From assembly GCF_000568255.1 (NCBI RefSeq), contig NZ_KK037166.1, forward strand, positions 919,717-970,378: a DNA stretch of 50,662 nt, given 5' to 3'. Origin of the DNA: Kutzneria sp. 744 (GTDB lineage: Bacteria > Actinomycetota > Actinomycetes > Mycobacteriales > Pseudonocardiaceae). The stretch's first letter is position 1. Each line of letters opens with the position of its first letter. Both the position numbers and the translations under genes were made by a program. A model generated the notes under the pieces. The model did not search any database and was not told where the DNA came from. It saw only the letters and a program-made list of their open reading frames with translations. Below are positions 33,070 through 42,200 of this stretch, in pieces.

Positions 33070-33641
33070 AGCCGCGCTTGAGCATCATGCCGGCGGCCTT
33101 GTCGAACTCGGCCTCGCTCGGGATCACGAAGTCCAGGGCGTTGGCGTAGCGGGTGATGATGTTGAACACCGAGGCGACCGCGGCGGCGTCCGTGAGCTGT
33201 TGCCGCGTGACGCCTTCGGCCGTTGCCGCCCGGACCGCGGCCGGCAGCTCGCCGGGACGCAGGGTCATGGTCTCCACAAAGGACAGTGTGGCGTGCAACG
33301 GTTCCGAGATGGGCGCGGTGTGGTAGTCGTCGAGGCAGGCCTCGGCAACGGCCTTGTCCATGCCCAGCGCGGCAATGGCCCGATGCGCCCCGACGCAGAA
33401 CGGACACGAGTTCCACCGGGCGACCATCGCCGCCATGAGTTCCCGCTCGGCCACGGACCACTCGCTCGGCCCGCGCATGGCCTCCTGCGTCCATGCGCCG
33501 AGCGCCGTGCCGACAAAAGCCTTGTTGGTAGAAGGCAACCCGGGCGGCGTCGGGCAGTCGCGCCCCCAATGCCAGCGAGACGACCTGGATCACCGCCCGG
33601 CTGCGGAGGCTGTCGCCGCGCTCGATCTCAGGAAGACGCAT
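33062..33641 (-). CDS. AhpD/CMD-like alkylhydroperoxidase-related protein, frameshifted
   Basis: About 190 residues of the carboxymuconolactone decarboxylase/AhpD fold. The redox CxxC with the following His is in CPFCVGAHRA, inside the family helix SVAERELMAAMVARWNS. These proteins reduce peroxides or act in related thiol chemistry. The N-terminal part (MRLPEIERGDSLRSRAVI) begins at ATG 33641 behind GGAGG, but the frame is lost near 33525; the rest follows in another frame and ends at 33062. It lies between the upstream damaged gene and the Fpg/Nei gene with small overlaps, so the three probably form one oxidative-damage operon. Confidence 0.8.
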
Positions 33642-33736
33642 CGAGCGCCTCCACGAAGGCATCCCAGGCGTGAGACCGGGCCCCGACACAGGCCGCCATC
33701 ACGGCCCTCGAACGCCGCCTTCTCGCTGCCGGCCGC

Positions 33737-33943
33737 CTACCGCACGGCGTCGACCTCGGCGTCGGTCACGCGGTAGGAGGCCTCGGCGATCCGCCGGGCG
33801 AGGGTGTCGTACGGCTCCTTCACCGCCGGCCCGCCCGCGACCCGCTTCGAAATGGCGTTCCGGAGCGACACGGGAGTCACTCCGGAACGACCGACGACCG
33901 CGAGACGCAGGGCGTCCGCGAGCTCCTCGTGGCTCATGGACAT
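33737..33943 (-). CDS. Small protein, probably a truncated remnant of a longer gene
   Basis: 68 residues as read (MSMSHEELADALRLAVVGR at the start; YDTLARRIAEASYRVT near the end) with high charge and helical character. It is probably shortened. Directly after the TAG the same frame continues AAGSEKAAFE, then with one extra G removed continues MAACVGARSHAWDAFVEALD to a TGA at 33628 that overlaps the start of the AhpD-like gene in the style of the other genes here. So a nonsense codon (CAG to TAG would suffice) and an inserted base seem to have cut a protein of about 105 residues. I know similar small proteins beside AhpD-like genes but not their role. ATG 33937 is an alternative start. Confidence 0.55.
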   Translation of the reverse strand: MSMSHEELADALRLAVVGRSGVTPVSLRNAISKRVAGGPAVKEPYDTLARRIAEASYRVTDAEVDAVR

Positions 33944-33948
33944 CAAAC

Positions 33949-34293
33949 CTAGTGCACGTGGCTGCGCCAGTCCTCCGGAACGCGACCGGCCGGGCCGGGG
34001 ATGGCCGCGTCCTCGGGATGCGACTGCGGGCCGGCCAGCGCCGGACCGTCGTAGAACTCGTTGGTCTGGAAGTTCCAGAACCAGTCCTCGCCCGGCTCGA
34101 AGCTGCGGATGAACGGGTGCCCGGAGGACTTCGCGTGGGCGCTGGCGTGCTGGGCCGGCGACGAGTCGCAGCAGCCGATGTGCCCGCACTGGGCGCACCG
34201 GCGCAGGTGCACCCACCAGCCGCCGGCGGCGTCGCACTCGACGCAGCCGGTGCCGCTCGGGGGCACGGACGGGTCGATGCCGGGAACGGTCAT
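33949..34293 (-). CDS. UBP-type zinc finger protein
   Basis: 114 residues built around a UBP-type (ubiquitin-specific protease-like) zinc finger: GCVECDAAGGWWVHLRRC and CGHIGCCDSS supply the Cys ligands, and HASAHAKSSGHPFIRSF the His ligands, as in the eukaryotic finger that binds ubiquitin's C-terminal Gly-Gly. Actinobacteria lack ubiquitin, though they have Pup. Its ATG overlaps the stop of the histidine kinase (ATGA), so it belongs to the flavoreductase-kinase module. It may sense or bind a C-terminal peptide or metal; the role is unknown. The tail WNFQTNEFYDGP is typical of the family. Confidence 0.88.
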   Translation of the reverse strand: MTVPGIDPSVPPSGTGCVECDAAGGWWVHLRRCAQCGHIGCCDSSPAQHASAHAKSSGHPFIRSFEPGEDWFWNFQTNEFYDGPALAGPQSHPEDAAIPGPAGRVPEDWRSHVH

Positions 34294-35723
34294 GAGTTGC
34301 CTTCCTGAACGGCGGGGACGAGCGGGATGCGGACCTGGAAGCGGGTGTCGCCGGGCACCGAGACGACGGCCAGGTCGCCGCGGTGCTTGTTGACCACGAT
34401 GCGCCATGAGATGTCCAGGCCGAGGCCGGTGCCCGAGCCGACCGGCTTGGTCGTGAAGAACGGCTCGAAGATCCGGTTCTTGATCTCCGGCGCCACGCCG
34501 GGCCCGGTGTCGCCGATCTCCACCAGCAGCCGGTCGTCCTCGCGGGCCGTGCGCACGGTCAGCGTGCCGACGCCGCCCATGGCCGAGATGGCGTTGTCGA
34601 TCAGGTTCGTCCACACCTGGTTGAGCTCGGCCGCGTACACCGGCACCTCGGGCAGGCTGTGGTCGTAGTCCTTCACGACGGTGATGTTGTCACCGATCTT
34701 GCGACCCAGCATCAGCAAGGTGCTGTCCAGCAGCTCGTGCACGTCGACGGGACGGAACGGCGCCCGGTCCAGCTGGGAGTACTGCTTGGCGGCTGAGACC
34801 AAAGTGGACACTCGCGTGGTCGCGTCCTCGATCTCGGTCATCAGCAGCTCGGTCTCGACGGTGTAGTTGAGCCAGCGGACCGCACCCTCCAGAATGGACC
34901 TGTCCACGGTGCTGGCCACCGTGTCCAGCCAGGCCACGTCCAGACCCGCCTGCACGAAGGTGGGCGCGATCTCCCAGCCGGCGCGGATCTCGTGCTCGTC
35001 GAACCAGTCGGAGAGCTCGTCCTCCTTGTCGGCGGCCTCCAGGGGCTCCAGCGGCTTGGCCTTCGCCACCAGCTCGACGGCCTGCTCCTGGAGCTGGACC
35101 AGCGTCGCCAGCGAGACCCGGTCGTACGGGCCGGCGGCGATCATGCCCAGCTTGTGCCGCATGCCGGCGACCCGCTCCCGCAGCGTCGAGGTCGCCCGGA
35201 TCGCCGCGGCGGCGGGGTTGTTGAGCTCGTGGGTCAGCCCCGCCGACAGGGATCCCAGCGCCAGCAGGCGTTCCCGCTGCCCGATGGCCTGCTGGGTGTT
35301 CTGCATGCCGAAGAACAGGCCCTCCAGCATGTGCAGGGCCATCGGGAACCACTCGCGCATGACCTGCTCGAACAGCACCGCGTCGAGCACGTAGAACCGG
35401 GACGGCTCGGTGACCCGCATCGAGCCGTCGTAGTTCTGCGGCACGCGGTCGCCCAGGTAGGCCCGCCACGCGCCGGCGTACACGCCGGGCTGGGTGGTCC
35501 GGCTGATCTCCACGTCCTCGGCGCCGACCCGCCGGGACATCGCCAGGCCGCCCTCGATCATCACGTAGAAGCAGGTCGCCGGGTCGCCCTCGCGATAGAC
35601 GGGGCCGGGCTCGAAATGCTCGATGTGCCCGTGCTCGCACAGCCATTCCAGCTGGTGCTCGTCCAGCTTCTCGAACAGGAACAGGGTGCGCAGCTCGGCG
35701 ATGTCACACGGCAGAGGGCTCAT
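34290..35723 (-). CDS. Histidine kinase with N-terminal CRP-type (cNMP-binding) domain
   Basis: 477 residues. The first 130 are a CRP/cyclic-nucleotide-binding fold (LEWLCEHGHIEHFEPG; EGDPATCFYVMIEGGL). The phosphoacceptor His is in GSLSAGLTHELNNPAAAA (H near 165), followed by a long helical stretch and a HATPase_c domain with N box NLIDNAISAMGG, G1 GDTGPGV, F box FEPFFTT and G2 GSGTGLGLDIS. There are no membrane helices, so it is a soluble sensor. It is coupled by ATGA overlaps to the receiver-flavoreductase gene before it and to the UBP finger after it; the receiver is its likely partner. Ligand unknown. Confidence 0.9.
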   Translation of the reverse strand: MSPLPCDIAELRTLFLFEKLDEHQLEWLCEHGHIEHFEPGPVYREGDPATCFYVMIEGGLAMSRRVGAEDVEISRTTQPGVYAGAWRAYLGDRVPQNYDGSMRVTEPSRFYVLDAVLFEQVMREWFPMALHMLEGLFFGMQNTQQAIGQRERLLALGSLSAGLTHELNNPAAAAIRATSTLRERVAGMRHKLGMIAAGPYDRVSLATLVQLQEQAVELVAKAKPLEPLEAADKEDELSDWFDEHEIRAGWEIAPTFVQAGLDVAWLDTVASTVDRSILEGAVRWLNYTVETELLMTEIEDATTRVSTLVSAAKQYSQLDRAPFRPVDVHELLDSTLLMLGRKIGDNITVVKDYDHSLPEVPVYAAELNQVWTNLIDNAISAMGGVGTLTVRTAREDDRLLVEIGDTGPGVAPEIKNRIFEPFFTTKPVGSGTGLGLDISWRIVVNKHRGDLAVVSVPGDTRFQVRIPLVPAVQEGNS

Positions 35724-37393
35724 GTCCGCTCCAGATAACGGTGCACCAGCATGACGGCCATCGCTCCCTCGCCGACCGCGGAGGCGACCCGCTTGCCGGA
35801 GTCGGAGCGCGCGTCACCGGCCACGAACACGCCGGGCACATTGGTCTCCAGGTGATACGGCGGGCGGTCCAGCGGCCAGTCCCGCAATGCGTTGTCCACG
35901 GCCAGGTCGGGGCCGGCGATGACGAAGCCCCGCTCGTCACGGGCGACCACGCCGTCCAGCCAGTCCGTGCGCGGCGCGGCGCCGATGAACGCGAACAGGA
36001 AGGACGCGTCGACCTTGCGCACCTCGCCGGTCTTGTTGTGCCGCAACGAGATGTGCTCCAGGTGGTCGTCGCCGCCGGCCTCGACCACCTCCGTGCAGGT
36101 CAGCACCGAGATGTTCGGGATGGCGGCGATCTGCTGGATCAGGTAGTGCGACATGGACTCGGTCAGCGACTCGGCCCGCACCACGATCGTCACCGACCGG
36201 GCCGACCGGGACAGGTACACCGCCGCCTGCCCGGCCGAGTTGGCCCCGCCGACGATGAAGATGTCCTGCTTGGAGCAGTTGGTGGCCTCCGTCAGCGCCG
36301 ACCCGTAGTACACGCCCCGTCCGGTGAAGTCGTCCAGGCCCGGCGCGGACAGCTGCCGGTACGAGACACCCGTCGCCAGAATGACCGCGTGGGCGTCGAT
36401 CGCGTCCCCGTCGGCGAATCGCACCGTACGGGCCGATCCGTTGATCTCCACGCCGACCACGTCACGGGTGGTGATCAGCTCCGCGCCGAACTTGGTGGCC
36501 TGTCGGCGGGCCCGGTCCGCCAACTGGGCGCCCGAGACACCGTCCGGGAAGCCCAGGTAGTTCTCGATCCGCGAACTCTGGCCCGCCTGCCCGCCCGTGG
36601 CCGTGCGCTCGATGAGGACCGTCCGCAGCCCCTCCGAGGCGCCGTACACCGCTGCCCCGAGACCCGCGGGTCCGCCGCCGACGATGGCCAGGTCGTAGAA
36701 GCGTTCCGACGGCTTCGTGCTCAGGCCCACCTCGTTGGCCAGCTCCGCGTCCGTGGGCGCGATCAGCGCGTCACCGTTCGTGGTCACCACCACCGGCAGG
36801 ATCCGTCCGTCCGCACCGGCGGCGGCCAGGAGGCGTTCGCCCTCCGGCTCGTCGACCTGGTACCAGCGGTAGGGCACCTGGTTGCGGGCCAGGAACTCCC
36901 GCACCTCCGACGACCGGGCCGACCACTGGTGGCCGACGATCTTGGTCTCCGGCACCCGCTTGTGGTCCGTGCTCGCCCACGCGTCGATCAGGGAGTCCAC
37001 CACCGGGTACAGCTTCTCCTCCGGCGGATCCCACGGCTTGAGCAGGTAGTGGTCCAGGTCCACGAGGTTGATGGCGTCGATCGCCGCCTCCGTGTCGGCA
37101 TACGCCGTCAGCAGCACGCGCCGGGCCGCCGGGTACAGGTCCATCGCCTGCTCGAGGAACTCGATGCCGTTCATGTCCGGCATCCGGTAGTCGGCCAGCA
37201 TCACCGCCACCAGCTCCCCGCGCAGCGCCATCTCCCGCAGCGTGTCCAGCGCCTGCCGCCCCGACTCCGCCCGGATCACCCGGTGCCGGTCGCCGTAGCG
37301 CCTACGCAGGTCCCGCGCCACGGCTCGGGAGACGCCGGGGTCGTCGTCGACAGTGAGGATCGCGCTCCGCGCGGGGCGAGTCGGCGCGGTCAC
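35720..37393 (-). CDS. Response-regulator receiver fused to thioredoxin-reductase-like flavoenzyme without CxxC
   Basis: 557 residues from GTG 37393. Residues 10-125 form a receiver domain: acidic pocket TVDDDPG, phospho-Asp 68 in LADYRMPDMNG, Thr in LLTAYAD and Lys in LLKPWDPP. Residues 150-225 look like a glutaredoxin-like fold with WSARS where an active CxxC would sit. Residues 230-557 are a thioredoxin-reductase-type domain: FAD motif AIVGGGPAGLGAAVYGASEG, TGGQAGQSSRIENYLGFP, NADP motif IVGGANSAGQAAVYLS and FVAGDARSDSGKRVASAVGEG. The CATC site of true reductases is replaced (GRGVYYGSALTEA), so dithiol exchange is unlikely. It probably transfers electrons from NADPH to another acceptor, or reports redox state, under control of the receiver and the coupled kinase. 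Confidence 0.9.
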   Translation of the reverse strand: MTAPTRPARSAILTVDDDPGVSRAVARDLRRRYGDRHRVIRAESGRQALDTLREMALRGELVAVMLADYRMPDMNGIEFLEQAMDLYPAARRVLLTAYADTEAAIDAINLVDLDHYLLKPWDPPEEKLYPVVDSLIDAWASTDHKRVPETKIVGHQWSARSSEVREFLARNQVPYRWYQVDEPEGERLLAAAGADGRILPVVVTTNGDALIAPTDAELANEVGLSTKPSERFYDLAIVGGGPAGLGAAVYGASEGLRTVLIERTATGGQAGQSSRIENYLGFPDGVSGAQLADRARRQATKFGAELITTRDVVGVEINGSARTVRFADGDAIDAHAVILATGVSYRQLSAPGLDDFTGRGVYYGSALTEATNCSKQDIFIVGGANSAGQAAVYLSRSARSVTIVVRAESLTESMSHYLIQQIAAIPNISVLTCTEVVEAGGDDHLEHISLRHNKTGEVRKVDASFLFAFIGAAPRTDWLDGVVARDERGFVIAGPDLAVDNALRDWPLDRPPYHLETNVPGVFVAGDARSDSGKRVASAVGEGAMAVMLVHRYLERT

Positions 37394-37633
37394 GCGGCTG
37401 GTGTTGGGGAGTAAGGAGCATGCACGTGGCAACCATACGTTCAGGGGGTGGGGTGATGCAGCTGTGGCAGTCGGTGGGGTTGGGGTGGTGGGTTGGCGGG
37501 GTGGCGGGTCGGGGGGTTGGTGGATCGGGGAGTGGGTGGGTCGAGGCGGGCCTGCGCGACCGGGTTCGAGCACAGCACTGCCAAGTCCGCCGCTGAGAGT
37601 GGTGGACTGTTCGTGGCTCGCTTGCGTTGGGTC

Positions 37634-37750
37634 GCGTGGATTTGGCGTGGAGCCTCTGATTGATGTCGCGAAGGGCAAAAGCGGGCAGGCAGGGCTGCCC
37701 TTCGCGATGTCAATTGTACGACACCAATCCCCTCCACGCAAAATCCACGC
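37634..37750. repeat. Nested imperfect inverted repeat, 117 nt
   Basis: Outer arms 37634-37652 and 37732-37750 match at 18 of 19 positions; inner arms TCGCGAAGGGCA (37666-37677) and TGCCCTTCGCGA (37696-37707) match perfectly around an 18-nt spacer. The two pairs are nested, so RNA from either strand folds into one long hairpin. There is no gene between 37394 and 38044. It may be a small non-autonomous mobile element, an unusual terminator or an RNA. Confidence 0.6.
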
Positions 37751-37793
37751 TTTTCTGAATTGTCAAAGGTGAAAGGTTGACGGAAAAGCTTTT

Positions 37794-37969
37794 CTCCCGC
37801 CTCCCGCCTCCCGCCTTCCTTTCTCTTATATCCCACCTTCCCCCCTCCCCTTCCCCACCTTCTTCCCCCCGCACCCCTTCCGCCTCTCCCTCTCCCTCTC
37901 CCTCTCCCTCTCCCTCTCCCTCTCCCTCTCCCTCTCCCTCTCCCTCTCCCTCTCCCTCTCCCTCTCCCT
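37794..37969. repeat. Pyrimidine-rich tract with about 14 copies of a hexanucleotide
   Basis: From 37884 to 37969 the unit CTCTCC is repeated 14.3 times without a change. It is preceded by three copies of a CTCCCGC-like heptamer (37794-37815) and more C/T-rich DNA. The plus strand is almost purely pyrimidine over about 175 bases. Such tracts slip in replication and can form triplex (H-DNA) structures. The tract ends 75 bp before the DUF222/HNH gene. The remaining intergenic DNA, 37394-37633, shows only GT-rich low-complexity sequence. Confidence 0.85.
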
Positions 37970-38044
37970 GAGCGCGCGATTATGCATGAAGCAATCACCC
38001 GTTAGTGACTCGAATTGGATCTTGCGCGAGAGTATTCTGGAGAC

Positions 38045-39201
38045 ATGGGAGAACTCACTCCGGAAATAGAGAACGGTCGGCCCGATGGGGCGATGTATGA
38101 CCTGATCATGAGTGTCGATCCGGCGGGGCTCACGCAGGAAGAATTACTGACGTTTGCCATTGTGGCGCGGAGACTGAGAGCCTGCTGCGAATACGCCGAG
38201 CTGGCGGCGCTGGCGCAGGTGCGGGACACCACCGAGCTGGCCATGGCGCGGCCATGGCGATCAAGGTGGCGGAGCCGGCGCTGACGAAGGCGCGAGAGGT
38301 GGCGGCGGCGCTGGGCGGTCATCCGGCGCTGGCGGAGCGGTTTCGGGGTGGGGATGTTGATCTGGCGCGGTTCGTGGCGGTGCATGAGCGGACCCGGCAT
38401 CTCGAAGACCCGGCGCAGGTGAGTCAAGTGGATCGCGCTCTCGCTGAGGTCGCTGGCGGGCTTACCCGGTCACAGCTGTGTCGAAAGACAACGGCGCTGG
38501 TGGCCAAAGCGGATCCGGAAGGATACGAGAGGCGGTGCAAGAAAGCCCGGGAAGAGCGGCGGGTGGAGTTCTCGCCGCTGCCGGACGGGATGGCGAAGCT
38601 GATGTGGATCCTGCCGGCGGCGGAGGCCAGGGAGCTGTTTCAGCAGGTGTGTGCGGATGCCAAAGGACTGCCGGCCGATGGGCGCACTACGGACCAGAAG
38701 CGGTGTGATGTGCTGAGGGAGAGGATGCTGGGCCAGCGGAAAGAATGGAACGTCAGGACGTTCGTCACGGTGGGGATGAAGACGCTGATGGGGCTCGATA
38801 ACGAGCCGGGTCAGCTGGCCGGGTATGGGCCGATCGCGGCGGACGCGGCGCGGGAGCTGGCGATGCGAGGGCGCTGGCGGGGGATTGCGCTGGACGAGTA
38901 TCGGCGGGCGGCGGCGATCAGCAAGAACACGTATCGGCCGTCGAACCTGATGAAAGAGTTCGATCACGTGCGGAGCGGGGGAACGTGCACGGCGCCGGGG
39001 TGTTCGAGGCCGATCGAGGAGCATGACCACATCACGCCGTGGCCGGCCGGCGGCACGGAGCCTGCGAATCTGCAAGGCCTGTGCCGCCGGCACCGTCACG
39101 TCAAGCACGACAACTACAGCGTGACGAGGGATGCGGACGGGACGACGCACTGGACTACGCCACTGGGGCGGGAGTACAGCACACAAGCCCACCAATACTG
39201 A
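38045..39201 (+). pseudogene. DUF222/HNH endonuclease (13E12 repeat family), broken by an 11-bp duplication
   Basis: About 380 residues once joined. The N-terminal DUF222 domain (MGELTPEIENG; LTFAIVARRLRACCEYAEL; then KVAEPALTKAREVAAALG, FSPLPDGMAKLMWILPA) precedes an HNH nuclease: CTAPGCSRPIEEHDHITPWP with DHI, GTEPANLQGLCRRHRHVKH with the N and second H. The 13E12 family occurs in many copies in actinobacteria; its role (mobile-element or housekeeping) is unsettled. The frame is broken at 38249, where GGCCATGGCG is repeated in tandem with an 11-bp period; removing one unit joins ELAMA to IKVAEP exactly. ATG 38045 follows GGAG. The repeat tract upstream may vary its expression. Confidence 0.85.
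38239..38260. repeat. 11-bp tandem duplication inside the HNH gene
   Basis: GGCCATGGCGC (38239-38249) is followed by GGCCATGGCGA (38250-38260). Two copies put the second half of the gene out of frame; one copy restores it. It is short enough to be gained or lost by slippage. Confidence 0.75.
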
Positions 39202-39209
39202 CCGGCGAA

Positions 39210-42200
39210 CTATGGCGACGGGGTCAAGCGGAGGGTCTGGACCTGGAAGGGGCGGAAGCGGAGGTGCACGGAGCCGTCAGGCGCGACAGGGAGGTCCTGG
39301 CCGAGGGGGCGCTCCAAGAGGTCCACGACCTGGACGCGGGAAACGGGGAAGCCGGGGCGAAGCACGGTCCGGGCGCGGCCGCCGAGGGACTCGTAGAGGC
39401 GGACCACGACGTCGCCGGAGCGGTCATCGGCCAGCTTGACGGACTCGACGGCCGCCCGGCGGCCGTCCAGGGCGACCAACGGGGACGTCGAAGCGCGGGA
39501 AGAACCGGGGACGACCCGCAAAGGCAGGTTGAGGGCGTAGCCGCCCTCGACGGCGTCGGCCACGGAGGCGCCGGGCAGCAGCGAGTAGGTCATCCGGTGC
39601 AAGCCCTGGTCGGCGTGCGGATCGGGCACGCGCGGGGCGCGGACGAGGCTCAGCCGCAAGGTGGTCGTGGTGCCGCCGTCGGGCCGGGCGGCGCGGCCGA
39701 CGTCATGGCCGTAGGTGGAGTCGTTGAGGACGGCGACGCCGTAGTCGGGCTCGGCGACGTGGACCCAGCGGTGGCAGAAGACCTCGAACCGGGCGGCCTC
39801 CCAGCTGGTGTTGGTGTGCGTGGGCCGGAAGACGTGCCCGAACTGGATCTCGGCGGCCGAGCGGTCGGCGTGCACGTCCAACGGGAACACGGCCTTGATG
39901 ATCTTCTCCTGCTCGTGCCAGTCGATCTCCGTCTCGATGTCGACACGAGGCGAACCGGCACACAGACGAATGGTCTGAACGAGGGTGGACGAACCGAAAC
40001 GGCGCTCGACGCGAAGAGCACCGACCAGCGGACCGTGCTCGACGACGGTGATCGACGAAGCGTCGGTGAGATCGGTGTACTGGTGGCGGTAGTGCTGGTC
40101 GATGTCCCAAGCGTCCCACTGGTTGGGGAAATCGGTGTGCAGGCGCAGAAGGTTGCCGCGCTCCCCCGGCGCCAACACCTCACGGTCCTCGACGAGGTCG
40201 TAGACGGACGTGAAAAGGCCGTCGTCGTCGAACGAGACCCGGACGAAGCCGTTCTCCAGCAGGCGATCGCCGACGACAACGGGGTGTGCAGCAGAGACAG
40301 TAACCAACGGCCCGGCGGTGGAGCCTTCGACAGCGGTCAGCACGGCGACGGAGCCGTCGGAGAGAGACTGACCGTCGACGGCCAATTTCCTAGGCACGGC
40401 AACGACTTCGGTTCGAGCGCGAGGACCGGCGTTGAGTACCCACGGGACATCGGCCGCAGTGCCGGCCAACGCCGAGGAGGCCCCGTCGATGATGCCACGG
40501 AGATCGGCGGCGACGGCGGCGTAGGTGGCCTCGGCCTCGCGATGCACCCAAGCGATGGAACTGCCGGGCAGGATGTCGTGGAACTGGTGCAGCAGCACGG
40601 TTTTCCACAACCGGTCCAGCTGCTCGTACGGGTACGAGTACCCAGCCCGCACAGCCGCCGTGGCCGCCCACAACTCGGCCTCGCGCAACAGGTGCTCGCT
40701 GCGGCGGTTGCCGGACTTGGTGCGGGCCTGGCTGGTGTACGTGGCCCGGTGCAACTCCAGGTACAACTCCCCCGACCACACGGGGGCGTTGCTGTACTCC
40801 GCCTCTGCCTCACGGAAGAACACGTTCGGATCCTGCACGACCACGCGCGGCGAACCCTCCAAAGACGCCAGCCGCCGGGCCTTCTCCATCATCTCGCGGG
40901 TGGGGCCGCCACCGCCGTCGCCGTGCCCGAACGGCACCAACGACCTTGTGCCGCCGCCCTTGTCGGCGTAGTTGCGCGCGGCGTGGGCCATCTCCTCGCC
41001 GGAGAACACCGCGTTGTAGGTGTCCACGGGCGGGAAGTGGGTGAAGACGCGGCTGCCGTCGATGCCCTCCCACCAGAAGGTGTGGTGCGGCATCTTGTTG
41101 GTCTGGTTCCACGAGATCTTCTGGGTCAGGAACCAGTGCATGCCGGCCAACCGCGCCAGCTGCGGATACGCCGCCGTGTAACCGAAGGAGTCCGGCAGCC
41201 ACACGCCCTCGCACTCGACGCCGAACTCGTCGAGGAAGAAACGCTTGCCGTGCACCAGTTGTCGGGCCAACGCCTCGCCGCCGGGCAGGTTGCCGTCGGC
41301 CTCGACCCACATACCCCCGACGGGCACCCAGTTGCCGGCCTTGGCCGCCTCCTGCATGCGTTGGTACACAACGGGATGGTGTTCCTTGGCCCACGCGTAC
41401 TGCTGGGCCTGCGAACACGCGAAGACGAACTCGGGGTAGTCCTTGGCCAACGCCGTCACGTTGGCGAAGGTCCGCCCGGTCTTGCGGACGGTCTCCCGCA
41501 ACGGCCACAGCCAGGCGCTGTCGATATGCGCGTGGCCGACCGAGGACAAGGTGTGGGCGCTGGCATGGGCCGGCCGGGACAACACGCCCTCAAGCTGGAC
41601 ACGCGCGGCGGCGGCCGTGCCACCGACGTCGGCGATGTCGACGGCGTCGAGCGTCCGTTCCAACGCGCGCAACAGCTCGTGGCGGCGGGTGTCGTGCTCG
41701 CTGAGCTGCTTCATCAGCTCACCGGCGACCTCGATGTCCAGCACGAGATGCCAGACGTCCTCGTTGAGCACGGCGAGGTCGGCGCGGGCGAAGGTGTAGA
41801 TCGGGTCGGGCGGGGCGGTGAGCTTGTCGCCCATCGGCGTCGGAATGAAGCCGTTGGCCAGGATGTCCGGGTTGGCGGCGGCCTCCAGCAGCAGCTCCAC
41901 CGGCTCGCCGCCGACGGCCGGGGCGGCCACCGGCACGTACTGGTTGCGCGGCTCGATGCCCTTCACCGGCTGCCCGGACGGGGAGTAGACGAGCGCCTCG
42001 GCCTGGCCGCCGGGCCAGTCGCCGACGAAGCCCAGGTCGAAGACGGCCTCCACACGCCGTCCCGCCCACTCCGCCGGCACGGTCCCGACGACACGGAACC
42101 AGGTGGTCGACCACGGCCGGCCCCACCGCTCCCCCACCGCGAACGGCGAGTACGGGGCGGCCAAGGCCTCGGACACCGGCACCGGCTCGTCGGGCACGTG

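Noticed and set aside
37884-37969. CRISPR array
   Set aside because: Period is 6 bp with no spacers, so it is a microsatellite.
37441-37998. 185-residue minus-strand open frame with long GR repeat
   Set aside because: Its length comes from the hexanucleotide repeat; no start signal and no recognisable domain outside the repeat.
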